Part shown: positions 18,608-29,639 of the stretch, one piece after another
How positions within the stretch are numbered: position 1 is the first letter of the stretch
Layout: each line of letters opens with the position of its first letter
From: Chara braunii
Lineage: Eukaryota; Streptophyta; Charophyceae; Charales; Characeae
Reading direction: 5' to 3'
NCBI GenBank assembly: GCA_003427395.1
Contig: BFEA01000196.1
Location: 2,356,403-2,391,482 of the forward strand
Length of the DNA: 35,080 nt
The notes under the pieces: model-generated
Database searches by the model: none
What the model saw: the letters and a program-made list of their open reading frames with translations, nothing else
Told to the model about the DNA's origin: nothing
Translations under genes and position numbers: made by a program

Positions 18608-20078
18608 TCTATAGACTGATTGGTCTGTGAATTTTGTTTCTCAGAGGATCGATCATCTGGCGGGCTTCTTCCGTCAGCGAAACTGGGTAAGGCTCCCAGA
18701 AGTTACTATTTCCAAGTAGACTGTGAGGACCCCGGCCATTTCGGCTACAAAAAGACAGCTGCAAACTTAGTGCAGAAATTTCGGTGGCCCACAATCATGG
18801 ATGATGTGAAAAAGTATGTAGAGACTTGTCAAGTTTGTCAACGGGACAAGCCGCGGACGCAGGCACCGCTTCGGCTTATTAAGCCCTTGCCTTTACCTGC
18901 TGGTCCTGGTCAGAGTGTCTCCATGGATTGCATGGATACTCTTGTGACCAGCAAAAGCGGTAAACGTCACATCTTCCTTATTGTGGACAAGTTCACTAAG
19001 TATGCTAGATTAATCGCTATGCCTAAGACAACTAGGACTGACCACGTCATCAAGCTATTCATGGACAACTCGGTACGTGACTTCGGTCTCCCTAAGTCTA
19101 TTGTGAGTGACAATGATGTCAGATTCACGTGCGAACCGTGGCAAAGTACAGCCCAACAGATGGGCACCCGACTGCAAAAATTTAACAACATCAGGGAACC
19201 ACCCTAAGTCAAAGGGACAGGCTGAGCAGATGAACCGGGAAGTGCAGCACTTGCTTCGGCATTATACTAAGCCAAGTCAAGATGACTGGGATGGGAAGTT
19301 ACCTCTCAACGCCAGCCTGTACAATAATGTTGTGACAGCAGTAGCAGTAAGACCCCCAACCAACTGCATCGTGGTTGGAATCCCGGTTCTGCTCTTGACT
19401 TCCTGTTGCCCGAAAACCAGCCAATTGCAGCACTTGGTAGCATAGAGTTTGCTATCAAGTACGGACAGATCCTGCAGTAGGATGTAGAGCACATCAAGAA
19501 AGGTCAAGATGCCATGGTTGCATATGAGAATAGACACAGACGACAACCTACATTTCAGGTAAGTGAACGAGTCTGGGGAAAGTCATCCGAGTTGGGACAG
19601 GAGTTGGGAATATCATGCAAATTGATGCCACAGTACTTTGGACCTTGGGAAATTCTAGACATAGTAGGAGATCAACCCGACGGTCCATCATATGTTATTC
19701 GCATTCCTGGTCACCTCCGTACACGTCCTGTTTTCCATGCATCTAAGTTGGCACCCTTCGCTGAAACTGAACAGTTTTCCTCAAGAAGATCGATGCGGCC
19801 CCCATTTATGGACGAGCATGTGGACATTGACGATATCCTCGAGCACAAGTTGATGCCTGTGCCCAAGACTCCATGCAGGGGACGCCCTCCGAAACCGCAG
19901 ATGCAGTATCGAGTGTGGTTCCAACATCATACTGATCCTAAAGAAGATCGGTGGTTCAAAAGAGAGGAGTTAATGAAGACTGCTCCCCAAATTATCTCAA
20001 GTTATGAACAAAACTTGAAAGGGAAGCAGACCGCTGTGTAACGACTTCTTAGAGGACGATCGAAGTAAAGGAGGAGGG
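18608..20078 (+). mobile_element. 5'-truncated Ty3/gypsy chromovirus-like element
   Basis: Only integrase, C-terminal chromodomain-like region and a polypurine tract remain; gag, protease, reverse transcriptase and RNase H are missing. The purine stretch AAAGGAGGAGGGAG (20066-20078) directly precedes TGCAAGGGTTTACCC, a good polypurine tract and LTR start. Confidence 0.75.
18620..20041 (+). pseudogene. Ty3/gypsy integrase with chromodomain, broken
   Basis: Zinc-binding segment: DPGHFGYKKTAANL and YVETCQVCQRDKP. Core: first acidic residue in SMDCMDTL, second in IVSDNDVRF, third in GQAEQMNR after a frameshift near 19185. The stretch 19107-19445 continues in another frame, and 19514-20041 in a third. 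The C-terminal part has YFGPWEILDIVGD and HLRTRPVFHASKLAPF, typical of Ty3/gypsy polyproteins. A chromodomain-like end follows: VDIDDILEHKLMPV, QYRVWFQHHTDPKEDRWFKR and a final helix, stopping at TAA 20039. Known: the integrase inserts the retroelement cDNA and the chromodomain guides it to heterochromatin. Non-functional here because of the frameshifts. Confidence 0.8.
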
Positions 20079-20345
20079 AGTGCAAGGGTTTACCCTTCGG
20101 CTAAGGCCTTGCAGCAGACGCGTGACCGCCCTAAGTGAAGGCGGGCCCCATGAACCCCAATGTGCCCTGAGTTCGTCAATTTTTGCAAATCTTTTCGGGC
20201 GCCAGACAGTTGTCACGCGCCAGTTGGTTACTTCCGCCATGCTCAAGAGAATTCAAAATACTTGTGAGCGTTCCAGGCTCTTCGAGGAACGTGGTCGAAG
20301 CAAGGAGCACCGCGCGTTTGTGCTTGGGCGGTTGGGTGTGCCTAA

Positions 20346-20347
<2 letters not shown>
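20079..20347 (+). repeat. 3' LTR of the gypsy element, first part, interrupted by a LINE
   Basis: Begins TGCAAGGGTTTACCC after the polypurine tract. It ends with the word GCCTAACC at 20340-20347, where a LINE inserted; the LTR apparently resumes at 23727. The far LTR end was not found. Confidence 0.6.
20340..20347. repeat. Target-site duplication of the LINE (tail side)
   Basis: GCCTAACC is repeated exactly at 23719-23726, at the other end of the LINE. Because the surrounding LTR has 85-bp tandem units that also end in GCCTAACC, some of this identity could pre-date the insertion. Confidence 0.6.
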
Positions 20348-20379
<32 letters not shown>

Positions 20380-23300
20380 AAAAAAACGCCCCCTGCAGTG
20401 CTAGTGACGCTGATGAAGCAGACACCACTAGCACCCGGGGAGGGGCTCCATCTATTGGTGGGGAGCATCACCTGCTAGAAAACGGGTCCAGCGTCCCATA
20501 TACAGAGTGTACCAAAAACTGAGAAAAGAAGTCTGCCAGCATTGATTGCTCTGCTCTGCAGAGGATTAACTGTGCAGGTTATTGAGAGGAAATTGAACAC
20601 CTATTCCTCCTTCCACCTTTTTCACCCGATCTGTTGTTGGATGTTGTGACTGCGATGTATGAGAGGAGCACTGCCTGCTGCTGATCCACTCACACCACTC
20701 CGTACCATTGCATATCCACCATGGTCAACCGATGGGGAGGGAAGGGATTGGGAAATTCTGAGGGCGGCCGCAACGGGATCGGCGGATCCACCGTTGTCCA
20801 ATCTCTGAAGCAGATATGAGTCTCTTTTGATTGTCGCATGGCTGCCTTCCTCAATACCTTCGTTATCTTCGGGGCTGCCGCCCCCCTCCCATATGATGAA
20901 GGCGATCCGGCCCCCGTTGTCGCTGCCCAACCAGTCCCCTGAAAATTGTGAATTTTTTGTCTTATATTTTTTTGTGTCTGAAGCTTATCCAACTGATCTT
21001 TGACTTTCTGCCATTGTGCCCTGAGGTCCTGGTGTACATATTGTTTAATCATATCTATCATTTCCTCCCCGACTATGCGGATCCTTTCCATGACATGTAT
21101 ACAACGTCTTCTCCATATGGCCCACATAACGGCTCTCCTCCCTATCCTATACATGTTGTTTTCGAAGGTGTTGTTTGAGGGGGAATCCATGTCTCACATA
21201 GTATCGCCCTCCACTCCCACAGCCATGTAGAACTGGTGCCCAAAAGGCTCCAGATCCCGTCCCACCATCGTCATATGAGGATCGCCCCCGGGCATTGCAT
21301 GAAAATGTGTTCAATTGTTTCCGGAATTCTTCGGGAAGGGAACGCCGAAGAGCATGACTCGCACCACGGGAGCGCCCGGCCTTTCTGTTCCAGGTATGTA
21401 CGATCAATCAGCCAGTTATTGGTGGGGAGGCATCGGTGTTCTATCTACCACTGCAGTGAGGCCATTTTTGCAGGCCTGGACCGTGTGAGGGTGAACCACC
21501 GAATGGGGCGGATGACTTCCATTCCCACGTTCAAGTGCAACCTCCAGCAGTTCCTCACGATGTCCCTCAGATTCACTTTAGTGTGGGGAGCATTACATTC
21601 TTCGTCACTCGGGTTCTGCGTGCGGGAGGCCATTGCCACTCCTCAGGGTCAAGGGGGAGATCCACCAGGCGGGTCTCCGGCCAGTATGCTATCCAATCCT
21701 CCTTTACTTGTAACACCCGAATCATATGCAGGTCAGCGTTTTGATACCGTCTCATCTCATTTGGGGAATATTCGGATAGCAGATTGCCTATTCCTTGGCG
21801 GAGGAGTTTAACCAATGTTTCATCCTTGCCTACATCCACGACACGCCCCACACTCTCCGGTTTACCCGGGGTCCCTACCCGATCCCCCTTCTCCAGCTTC
21901 GAGCCCTTGCGCATGATGCGCACCCACTCCAGGGGGATTGCAAAGACAAGTTGTTCTAGGTTCCTTTCTATATTATGGCAGTGTTTCAGCGCCGCCCTCA
22001 GTTGTGGTGCAGTTTTCCAGTCTCTATTCTCGTCGTCCCAGATGTTTTTAACTCTAATTATTCCTTTCTTGACCCAACTGTTCCATGGGGGGTCGAAACT
22101 GCGATATATCCTTCCGTTCCGGTCCGTGATCTTTCTGTTCCCGAACAGGGGTTGCCTAGCCACTTCCTCCCACCTGGACGGCCCGAGTTTGTCTTGTAGC
22201 GGTAGCAAACGCCAAGCTTTGAGGCAACGAATACAGAAATCGTCCTTGGCCAGATCGCTTTGGGCTGCCCCCCTGCCCGAAGTCTGATGAGAACGGGGGC
22301 ATCTAGGTATGGACCAGAAGCGGTCTTCCAGCCAAGTGAGGGGGTCAACAGTTTGCGATGCTTGTGAGGTCAGTCGAGCGAGTTGTTCCAGCGCCACGGC
22401 GTACCATGGAAGGTCCCGTGTGAGCACCTGTCTCTTTATCCATTGTATCATCGGTGTTGTGGTATGAGTTTCGGGGTCCAAAATCCCCAACCCCCCTTTA
22501 TCTTTGGGTTGGATAACCGATCGTCAGGCCACCCTATTAATGACATTTGAAAGCTCATTGTTGCCTCTCCACAACAAGGTTGTTATTTGCCGCTTTAGTG
22601 CCCGCAACGCGGCCTTGCTGAGTGCCCATATCGCGGATTTGTACCACAAAGCAGCTAACACCACGCTATTGATTACTAATGCCCTACCGATTAAGGATGT
22701 GTGTTGGTCATTCCAGCGCTGCAATTTCTCCAGCGCAGGTTTAAGGCTCCAATCATCGCTCGACGCAGGTCTTCCTGTCGTTGTTGACATGATTCCCAGC
22801 ACTCTCACCGGGGCCGACTCCGGAAGCCATTTGACACGGGGCAGTTCCGGGGGGCGCACCCCTTGGTGGTGAATCCACCACCCCAGCGTCTTGTTTCCCC
22901 AATTAACTGTCATATCTCAGACTGTTGTGAACCTATCGAAAAGACGCCTGATCTCTTCCATGTTTTAAATGGTGGCGTCTACCATGAGAGTGAAATCATC
23001 CGCAAACATCGAGCAGACGGGGATTGCTTCTTCGGGGATGGTCGAGATCTGCAGCTTCTTTAAATCCTTGTTTGCGCGGAGGTTCTCAGCTAAAGCCTCC
23101 ATGACAATAATGAACAGAAAAGGGGCCAGAGGATCACCTTGACGGACTGACTGTTGCAGCGGGAATGGCGGCGCCAATTTGCCGTTGACATGGACGCTTG
23201 TGGTCGCATTGTGATGCCGAATTTCAGTCCATCGACGAAACGCCGGTCCTATATTCATTTTTTCCAATAACAGTCAGTCGACGTGGTCATACACTTTTTC

Positions 23301-23718
23301 AAAATCAATGAAGACCACGGCCACGTTTTGCTTATCCTGCCTGGTTAGTTTAAGAAGTTCATTAACCAAAAGGATATTGTTCTGGATCCTACGACTTTTA
23401 ATAAAACCGGTTTATGACAGGTGAATAATCTGTTCCAGGACCTGTATCAACCGGTTAGCTAAGGCTTTCGCGAGCATCTTATAAACGACGGTCAGCAGAG
23501 TTATAGGGCGGTAATTTCTGATGTCCATCATATCGCCCTTTTTGTGCAGCAGAGTGAGGATACCTTGCCCTATCAGCTCCCCCGTATTGTGTGTCTCCTA
23601 GACAAAACGATAAGACTCCATGAGGTCAGGGGCCATTTGGGGCCACCTCGTCCATCTGCATCATTGTTGTTCGGATTTCCTCCTTGGTCAGGGGCCGGTT
23701 CAAATCTATACTTTGTTG
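20348..23718 (-). mobile_element. 5'-truncated LINE, about 3.4 kb
   Basis: A T31 run (20348-20378) is its poly(A) tail on the minus strand. Its 3' UTR (20379-20510) contains GGGACGCTGGACCCGTTTTC and GCTCCCCACCAATAGATGGA, shared with two other LINEs here. ORF2 remnants extend to the 5' end, where the copy stops abruptly within the reverse transcriptase domain. GCCTAACC flanks both ends. Endonuclease and ORF1 regions are absent, as expected for 5' truncation. Confidence 0.8.
20690..23718 (-). pseudogene. LINE ORF2: reverse transcriptase and zinc-binding end, broken
   Basis: From the 5' end: LNRPLTKEEIRTTMMQMD, then after a frameshift KGDMMDIRNYRPITLLTVVY and KALANRLIQVLEQII (finger region), FIDFEKVYDHVD (first catalytic Asp), SVHVNGKLAPPFPLQQSVRQ and GDPLAPFLF, then MFADDFTLMVD (catalytic FADD). 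Further on are ARQPLFGN and WNSWVKKGIIRVKNIWDDEN in a 305-codon ORF (21573-22490), then IPETIEHIFMQC (zf-RVT) and a C-terminal RRAVMWAIWRRRCIHVMERI. Known: this enzyme copies LINE RNA at a nick in the target. In-frame stops lie after DHVD and before the finger segment, among others, so no active protein is made. Confidence 0.85.
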
Positions 23719-23726
23719 GCCTAACC
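23719..23726. repeat. Target-site duplication of the LINE (5' side)
   Basis: GCCTAACC, identical to 20340-20347. Confidence 0.6.
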
Positions 23727-23850
23727 TATTCGGTCCCACGCCAATGTTTGAACGGGTCTGGAAGCAGGGAGCACCACACTTTTGTGTCTGGGCGGTCGGG
23801 CATGCCTAACCAATTCGGTCCCACACCACTGTCTTAACGGGCATGGGCGC
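23727..23850. repeat. 85-bp tandem units in the gypsy LTR
   Basis: A unit from 23727 to 23811 (ATTCGGTCCCAC...GGGAGCACC...TGGGCGGTCGGG...CCTAACC) is followed by the start of another at 23812. Its end matches 20286-20347 left of the LINE (36 of 44 in the last 44 bases), so that is a third unit. The LINE sits exactly between units. Confidence 0.7.
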
Positions 23851-24240
23851 AGACGCTTTGGCCGAGACTGAAGCTGCTGGAAACTCGGTCTCATGTAGGA
23901 GGCAAGCGAAAAGACCCCGACACTTTCCATGTAGGAAAAGTCTGGGCTCTGGGCTACACATTCACGCACTTGCGTGTAGATGCGGCAGGGCTGCTGAAGC
24001 AAGTGCTCGCGGGCTGTTGCGCTAGCGCAAGTGTGCAGGCGCGCGTGAGCGCCGAGAGGAAGAGGGCATTATCGTCACCACGTACGGGGATGGCCCATAC
24101 AAACTTCCGTACAACCATACGTACAGGCCCTCAACACCCATACGGCCCATACGTATGGACTTCCAGCACTCCGTGCGTGGCCTTCCGGAAGGTGTTGGGG
24201 AGGTAGATGGGCTCAGGGGGTGCGGGTGTCGGAGGGTACC
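23851..24240. other. No gene recognised; probable LTR remainder and GTAC/CATACG block
   Basis: Contains the perfect palindrome TTGCGCTAGCGCAA near 24017-24030. A cluster of CGTACGG, CCGTAC, CCATACGTAC and CCCATACG words at 24078-24165 resembles the GTAC block at 11456-11846. I cannot place the end of the gypsy LTR. Confidence 0.45.
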
Positions 24241-24297
24241 CCCCCTCACAAAAAAGAAAAAGAACAATTTTCTTTTTGTTTTTGGCTCTGGTATGTT

Positions 24298-24479
24298 AAA
24301 AAAAAAAAAAAAAGGTTGATTGATTGATTAATTGTTTGCTTGATTGATTGATTAATTGGTTGATTGATGGATTGGTGGATTGATTGATTGATTGATAGCA
24401 AAAAAAAAAAAAAAAATGAAAAAAGAAAAAAAAAAAACATGCCAAAGATTGGTTGATTGATTGGTTGGTTGAGGGGGGG

Positions 24480-24530
<51 letters not shown>

Positions 24531-24642
24531 AAAACAAGTGTCGCAGTGTATATTTCCATGTTCTAACAATAGATACATTCGATTTTGCTCATCCTATCGA
24601 TGGAAGTACCATGGGGCCAGCCGCGAGGTCGGAGACTGGCCT

Positions 24643-24719
<77 letters not shown>

Positions 24720-24910
24720 ATCGATTGATTGATTGATTGATTGATTGATTCAAAAAAAAAAATGACGATTGAAATAGAAAATAGACGGTCGCCCTCTTTT
24801 ATGACCTTACCACCCCCCTAAGCCTCCTTTTCCTCCTCTTCTTCCTCCTTGATTTGATTCAATCAACGAATCGAATCAATTGATTGATTGATTGGTTGAT
24901 TTGAAAAAGG
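24298..24910. repeat. Cluster of A-runs, TTGA, CA and CT microsatellites
   Basis: (TTGA)n arrays at about 24314-24399, 24445-24470, 24724-24750 and 24875-24905; A-rich runs between; (CA)n at 24481-24528; (CT)n at about 24643-24697 merging into (CA)n to 24719. Predicted ORFs are repeat translations. Confidence 0.95.
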
Positions 24911-24924
24911 AACAGACGGCCTCC

Positions 24925-25350
24925 CCAACCTCCTCGTCCTCCTCTTCCTCGTCCTCCTCTTCCTCGTCCTCCGCCACCCTCCTCCTCCTCCTCGTCCTCC
25001 TCGTCCTCTTCGTCCTCCTCCGCCGCCGCCTCCTCATCGCACCTCGCGCCGAAGCAGAACATAAAAGGAGATTTTTTTTTTTTTTTTTTTTTTTTTTGGT
25101 CGTACTACTTTTCTTCGGGACAGAGGAGGAGGCCGCAGAGGGGGAGGAGGAGGAAGACAAGCCAGAGGACAACGTTGAGGTGGCGGAGGAGGAGGCTGAG
25201 GAGGAGGAGGAGGAGGAGGTCATGGATGAATAGGAGGAGGAGGAGAACGACGCGATGGGCCAAAAGGAGGAGGAGCCAAAGGTGATGAAGGATGAGTAGG
25301 AGATGGAGAAGGAGGTTCTGGAGGATGAGGCCATTGCAGAGGAGGAGGAG
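24925..25350. repeat. (CCT)n-type then (GGA)n-type strand-asymmetric region
   Basis: 24925-25030 is almost pure pyrimidine (TCCTCC, TCGTCC words), a T run of 29 follows near 25070-25097, and 25120-25350 is purine-rich (GGAGGAGGA words). The halves are complementary in inverted order. ORFs reading Glu-rich or Ser-rich proteins are low-complexity and I do not call them genes. Confidence 0.85.
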
Positions 25351-25439
25351 GTTTCCATTTTATTTTATTTTTTTCTCAGAATAACCTGAATTGTTTTTGT
25401 GGGGTCCTCCCATATAGCGCAGTGACATCCTTTTTTTTT

Positions 25440-25646
25440 CCTCATTATTTAATTGAAAAATCGAGTTGTCCGGGATTCCGGCGACAACTCCGGTCCCGGA
25501 CATCCAACAGAGTTGTCCGACGGATTTGTCCGCCAGAGCTGTGCGTTGATCGGACAACTGGTAACCTAGTTTTCTTTTTCATAATTCGTCTTTTTTCATT
25601 TTTTTTGCTACGGCCTTGCCTGGGCAAGGCTAGCAGGTTGCCCAGT
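25440..25646. repeat. CGGACAAC-rich flank of the gypsy insertion
   Basis: Contains several GTTGTCCG/CGGACAAC words (25460-25561), ending with GATCGGACAACTGGT. The same word occurs at 34264-34278 beyond the other side of the gypsy element, which suggests the retroelement landed in a repeat family with these subterminal motifs. Confidence 0.5.
25643..25646. repeat. Target-site duplication CAGT, left
   Basis: CAGT immediately precedes the LTR and recurs at 34158-34161. A fifth base is ambiguous by one position. Confidence 0.6.
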
Positions 25647-26608
25647 TGCAATGAACCCAGATCGTGAAGACACTTGTCAACAATGCAAGCCCAGATAGAT
25701 ATCAACCTGCTGATGATTGTCAATAATCATAATTGTGTCCAGATAGAATGAGATGGGAAAACATACACAGACGGAGGAGAGAGGAGGGAGAATAGACTTA
25801 GAGTGGGGAAGGAAGACAATGCCCACTTCTGCTCCGAGCTCCCTCCTCGATCGCCACCTTAAAAATCAATAGTCTGAAAACGCATCTGAAGTTCTATCAC
25901 AATGTGCCACGTGGTACGTCAATCAGCCCTCATCAGCGAGCTGGAGCAATGTCGACGTCAAGATAACCAGGTATGTATCCACTATTGGCCCACAGTCATG
26001 ATCTCCTCCCGAGTGACGATGAATCAGAACAGCAATGCCAGTCACGTAGCCTCGCCACGTCAACAACAATACACGTGGCGGCGGCCACGTCAGCGGCGGC
26101 GTGTGGCAGCTGCCACATCAACATGCCCAGAAGACAATTGCCAGCCAGCCACCATGCCGAGCCAGCAGCACGTCGCCATAGTCGCCCAAATGCTAGCGTA
26201 GAGCCAGCGTCCAGCCAGCGTCGCAGCGTCGCTAGTGTCGTTGTCAATGTGTGAAGTCAGCATTGACGCAAGACAGAATGTTCTCCAAGCCCGGAGGTCC
26301 AGGCTTATGTAGCATTGATGCGGGGTCTGGACCCCGGGTGCTGCTTCTTTCGGCCGTCGAGATCTCAAGGCAAATGACGGCCCAGATAGGCCTGAAACCC
26401 AACTTTGTGTGGCCTTGATGTTATCTGGGTACCTGCGCACAACAAGTAAGTGCATCCGACTAAGGGCTTGGGCGCGGTACCTTTGACAATTGACTTAGAC
26501 TTTTGACTTTCCCAAGACAGTGCGTGGTCACACTGCCTGGCACAGGCCGAGTTTGGCTTGTGTTATCCGGGCTCCGTTCGAGGGCCAAGACTGCTGCAAA
26601 ACACGGGT
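25647..26608 (-). repeat. 3' LTR of the gypsy element
   Basis: Aligned by eye with 33209-34157 along its whole length at roughly 93-95% identity. Most differences are C/T or G/A transitions, plus a few short indels such as an extra TATCCACTATT-type stretch near 25975. The inner edge is approximate, within about 5 bp. Confidence 0.9.
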
Positions 26609-26739
26609 TACTGCATTCCTGCCGACCCATTTTCCGAGTTTCATCGCATAAATAACTAAGACTTTAACCCACGTTCATATGCAGATACAATATCAGGAGC
26701 AGTTTCAAGTAATTTTGGTTTACTAAACCATTTGTCCTA

Positions 26740-27960
26740 AGATGGTGCCTAAGATTTGAAACGTACCTTGAACTATTTCTGGGTCGTCCACGTCCACCTG
26801 TAAAGAAGTACCCATGTTCTATGATTCAGTGTACTTCATATCTGTCTTCCATGGATGGCGGAATCATAGATGGTCTGTTTGTTCCTTCTACATAGGGTAA
26901 CAATTTGGACGCGTGAAAGACAGGATACGCTTTGAGGTGAGGGGGAATATCAATACGATAAGACGGTCCCTCTGCATCCCCAATTACTTTGAGAACTTCC
27001 CAGGGTCCAAAATAGACAGGCAGGAGTTTATGAGACACATCTTCTTCCAACAAAAACTCTTTGGACTTGACCCAGACTAGATCACCTTCCTTGAATGTTG
27101 ATGGTCGACGATGCTTGTTAGCTTGTTCAATGATCTGGTCCGGAGTTTTCTTCAAATTGTTCTTTCCTTTCTTAATGTCTTCTTGAAACAATATTGCATA
27201 CTCCCGGGACCCTGGAGGTAACCTAAGAAACTGGTCCCATGTTAACACATCAATGGGACGCTTAGGTTTTCACCCCTTGTGCAGTGCATTAGGCGTGCGC
27301 CCTGTAGCGGTATGAACACTACTGTTGTATGCACTTGCTATCTTGGGTAAGTTCTCGTCCCAATCAATCTGATCGGGTCTTACATACATACGTAAAAGTT
27401 GCTGACACAAACGGTTCATCTGTTCACTTTGTCCATTCGTTTCAGGGTTCGCCCTAACGACATGGTCAGTCGTGTATTGTATGCTTCCATGAGCTTTTGC
27501 CATGGCATACTTACGAACCTGGCATCACGATCAGATACAATTGAGAGAGGAAAATCATACTCAGTCACCCATCGCATTTGAAACTTTTGTATGACAAGTT
27601 CTGTTTGCGCTTCTGCGGGTAAGGGAATAAACATGGCATATTTAGAAAAACGATCCACAATAACCATTAATTGGCTATTGACTTTCCGACTTTTGGTGAG
27701 GCTCATAAAGTCAATCGAGATTGACTCACCTGGTTCGCTAGGAATTTGTAATGGTTTCAGAAAACCAAGTGGATTCTCATGTGAAGGTTTGTTTCTCTGA
27801 CACACCAGACATGTACGAACATAAGTAAGTACATCTTCCTTCAATCTCTTCCACTCAAAGCGTTCTCAAACCTCAACGTAAGTTTTCTTGAAATCAAAAT
27901 GTCCTTAAGTGTCGTGACATTCCCCAATCAACAAACTTTTAATTTCTTCCTGGTGAGGAA
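26740..27960 (-). pseudogene. Integrase and C-terminal region of the gypsy polyprotein, broken
   Basis: Zinc-binding end: GHFDFKKT-like trace and YVRTCLVCQRNKPSHENP. Core acidic residues: D in SISIDFMSLT, D in IVSDRDARFV, and E in TNGQSEQMNR after a frameshift near 27500. Then GDLVWVKSKEFLLEED, YFGPWEVLKVIGD and AYPVFHASKLLPYVEG, the usual Ty3/gypsy integrase tail. A degraded chromodomain-like sequence follows from EDRYEVH (stop) to FFTGGRGRPRN. Stops: after the HKG near 27270, and at 26826. Function of the intact family: insertion of the cDNA into chromatin. Confidence 0.85.
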
Positions 27961-28704
27961 TACACAATCTTTGTTCAGTTTGGTCTAACAAGAAAAGTAA
28001 ACCATCGGTTACTCTATGGTTGAGAAGTAAAGTGGGGTCTTTCGCAAGGAAATTCATGATAGGCTTCCAGATAGGGTCGGTAGTATATCCTTGACAAATT
28101 TTATCTTTAAAACCATTCCCAACGTTTAAGTAAGAGACAATAGCACCAAAGAAATTACATCGTCTGGACAACGCATCTGCAACCACATTAGACTAATCTT
28201 TGATAGTTTTCAACTCAAAATCAAAAGTATCAATGAATGCAGACCATCGTACTAACCTATCAGAGAGTTTAGGCTGTGTCTTTATCCACTTCAATGTCGA
28301 GTGGTCTGAGTACATAGTGAAGTGTCTCCCTAACAAGTAGTGTTTCCATGTATCCAGTGCACAAACTAAAGCATATAATTCTCTTTCATAAGTGGAGTTG
28401 GCAACTTTTTCCGATGACAATCGTGCAGACATAAACTCAATTGGTCTATAATCATTGTCGTCGTTCTGTTGAAGGACTGCGCCAATTCCGTACTGACTTG
28501 CATCAGTAGTGACACGAAGGGAAGAAATGGATCAACAATTTTCAGAAGAGGATAGTGAGTCAAAGCATATTTTATCTTCTTAAAAGAAGACTGACAGTCC
28601 TTATCCCACAACCAGATAGTTTTTTTCCTCAACAATCTTCTCATTGGTGCGGCAATACAGTGAGAAGTTTCTGACGAACTTTTTATAATAACTTGCCAAA
28701 CCAA
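27961..28704 (-). pseudogene. RT connection and RNase H domain of the gypsy polyprotein, broken
   Basis: The connection has CIAAPMRRLLRKKTIWLWDK and FKKIKYALTHYPLLKI. RNase H follows with YERELYALVCALDTWKHYLL, YSDHSTLKWI and, after a TAG at about 28192, NVVADALSRR. The family removes the RNA strand during cDNA synthesis. The early Asp region (MQVSTELAQSF) lies in a different frame from the later part, with a frameshift near 28430-28490. Confidence 0.85.
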
Positions 28705-28739
28705 GGAAAGATCGTAGTTCCGGTACAGACTTAGGTCGT

Positions 28740-29400
28740 GATCAATCTCAAATTGCTGATATTTTCTTTTCTTCAGGCCTTAGGCCATCTTCGTTCACTA
28801 TATGTCCTAAGTATAAAACTTCAGACTTAGCGAATTCAGACTTCTTTGGGTTTATCTTGAAGTTGCCATCTCGCAACCTCCCCACGACTAGACGAAGGTG
28901 TTTCTCGTGATATTCTAGAATTTTACTATACACGAGAATATCATCGAGATAGACAATAACGAATTGATTCAACCATTGACGAAACAATTCATTCATTGAC
29001 CGTTGGAACGTTGCAGGGACATTCGTCAATCTAAAAGACATTGCCATAAACTTGTAATGACCATACCTCGTTCGGAAGGCATGATCTGCGAGTTCCACCT
29101 CGATTTGATGGTACCCAGACTTTAGATCAGCTTACTGAAATACTTACAACCCTGCAGTTGATCAAGTAAGTCGTCAATGTGAGGAAGCGGTTCGGCATTC
29201 TTGACAGTGACGACATTCAACCCTCAATAGTTTATGCATAAACGCAGTTCACCTTCCTTTCTGAGCACAAACAAGACAGGTGCACCATAAGGAGATGAGC
29301 TAGGGCGAATCCATCCTTTGTCAACAAGGTCGTGCAGTTGTTTTTTCAGTTCCTCAAGTTCCCTAGAAGACATTATATAGATAGGGTCCTTGGGAACCTT
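28740..29400 (-). pseudogene. Reverse transcriptase domain of the gypsy polyprotein, broken
   Basis: Readable order: [27 protein letters not shown] (then a stop where Arg is usual), [62 protein letters not shown], the catalytic YLDDILVYS (about 28927-28953) and KKSEFAKSEVLYLGHIV. Near 29125 the conserved KLDLKSG is disrupted: one G appears to be missing in the codon of the first catalytic Asp, shifting the frame. An in-frame TAG/TAA also occurs. Known role: synthesises element cDNA. The copy cannot make an active enzyme. Confidence 0.88.
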
Positions 29401-29639
29401 GCTACCATAATAATTTCAATAATGTGCTTAATAACACATTTTGTGATTGCGGTAGGTTCATTCTGCAGATCCTTACACTCAGAAAAAAAACTTTCAATAG
29501 TTGGAGGGCGGGAAGAAGAAGACTCACCGACTTTCTTTACCAACATCATCATGACTTCCTGTTCCAACTTCTTCTTTGAAACCATTGCTCGAAAAGTTGG
29601 ATAACTCATACAATAGAAAGACAAACTCGAGATTGTGCA

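Noticed and set aside
24298-24750. Regularly spaced repeats suggesting a CRISPR-like array
   Set aside because: These are TTGA, CA and CT microsatellites without unique spacers, in a eukaryotic context.
24876-25358. Glu-rich and Ser-rich ORFs on both strands
   Set aside because: They are translations of GGA/CCT simple repeats.
25902-26455. ORFs of about 100 codons in the left LTR and their twins at 33547-34004
   Set aside because: They lie wholly inside LTRs, are Ala/Ser/His-rich and differ by frame-altering changes between the two LTRs.
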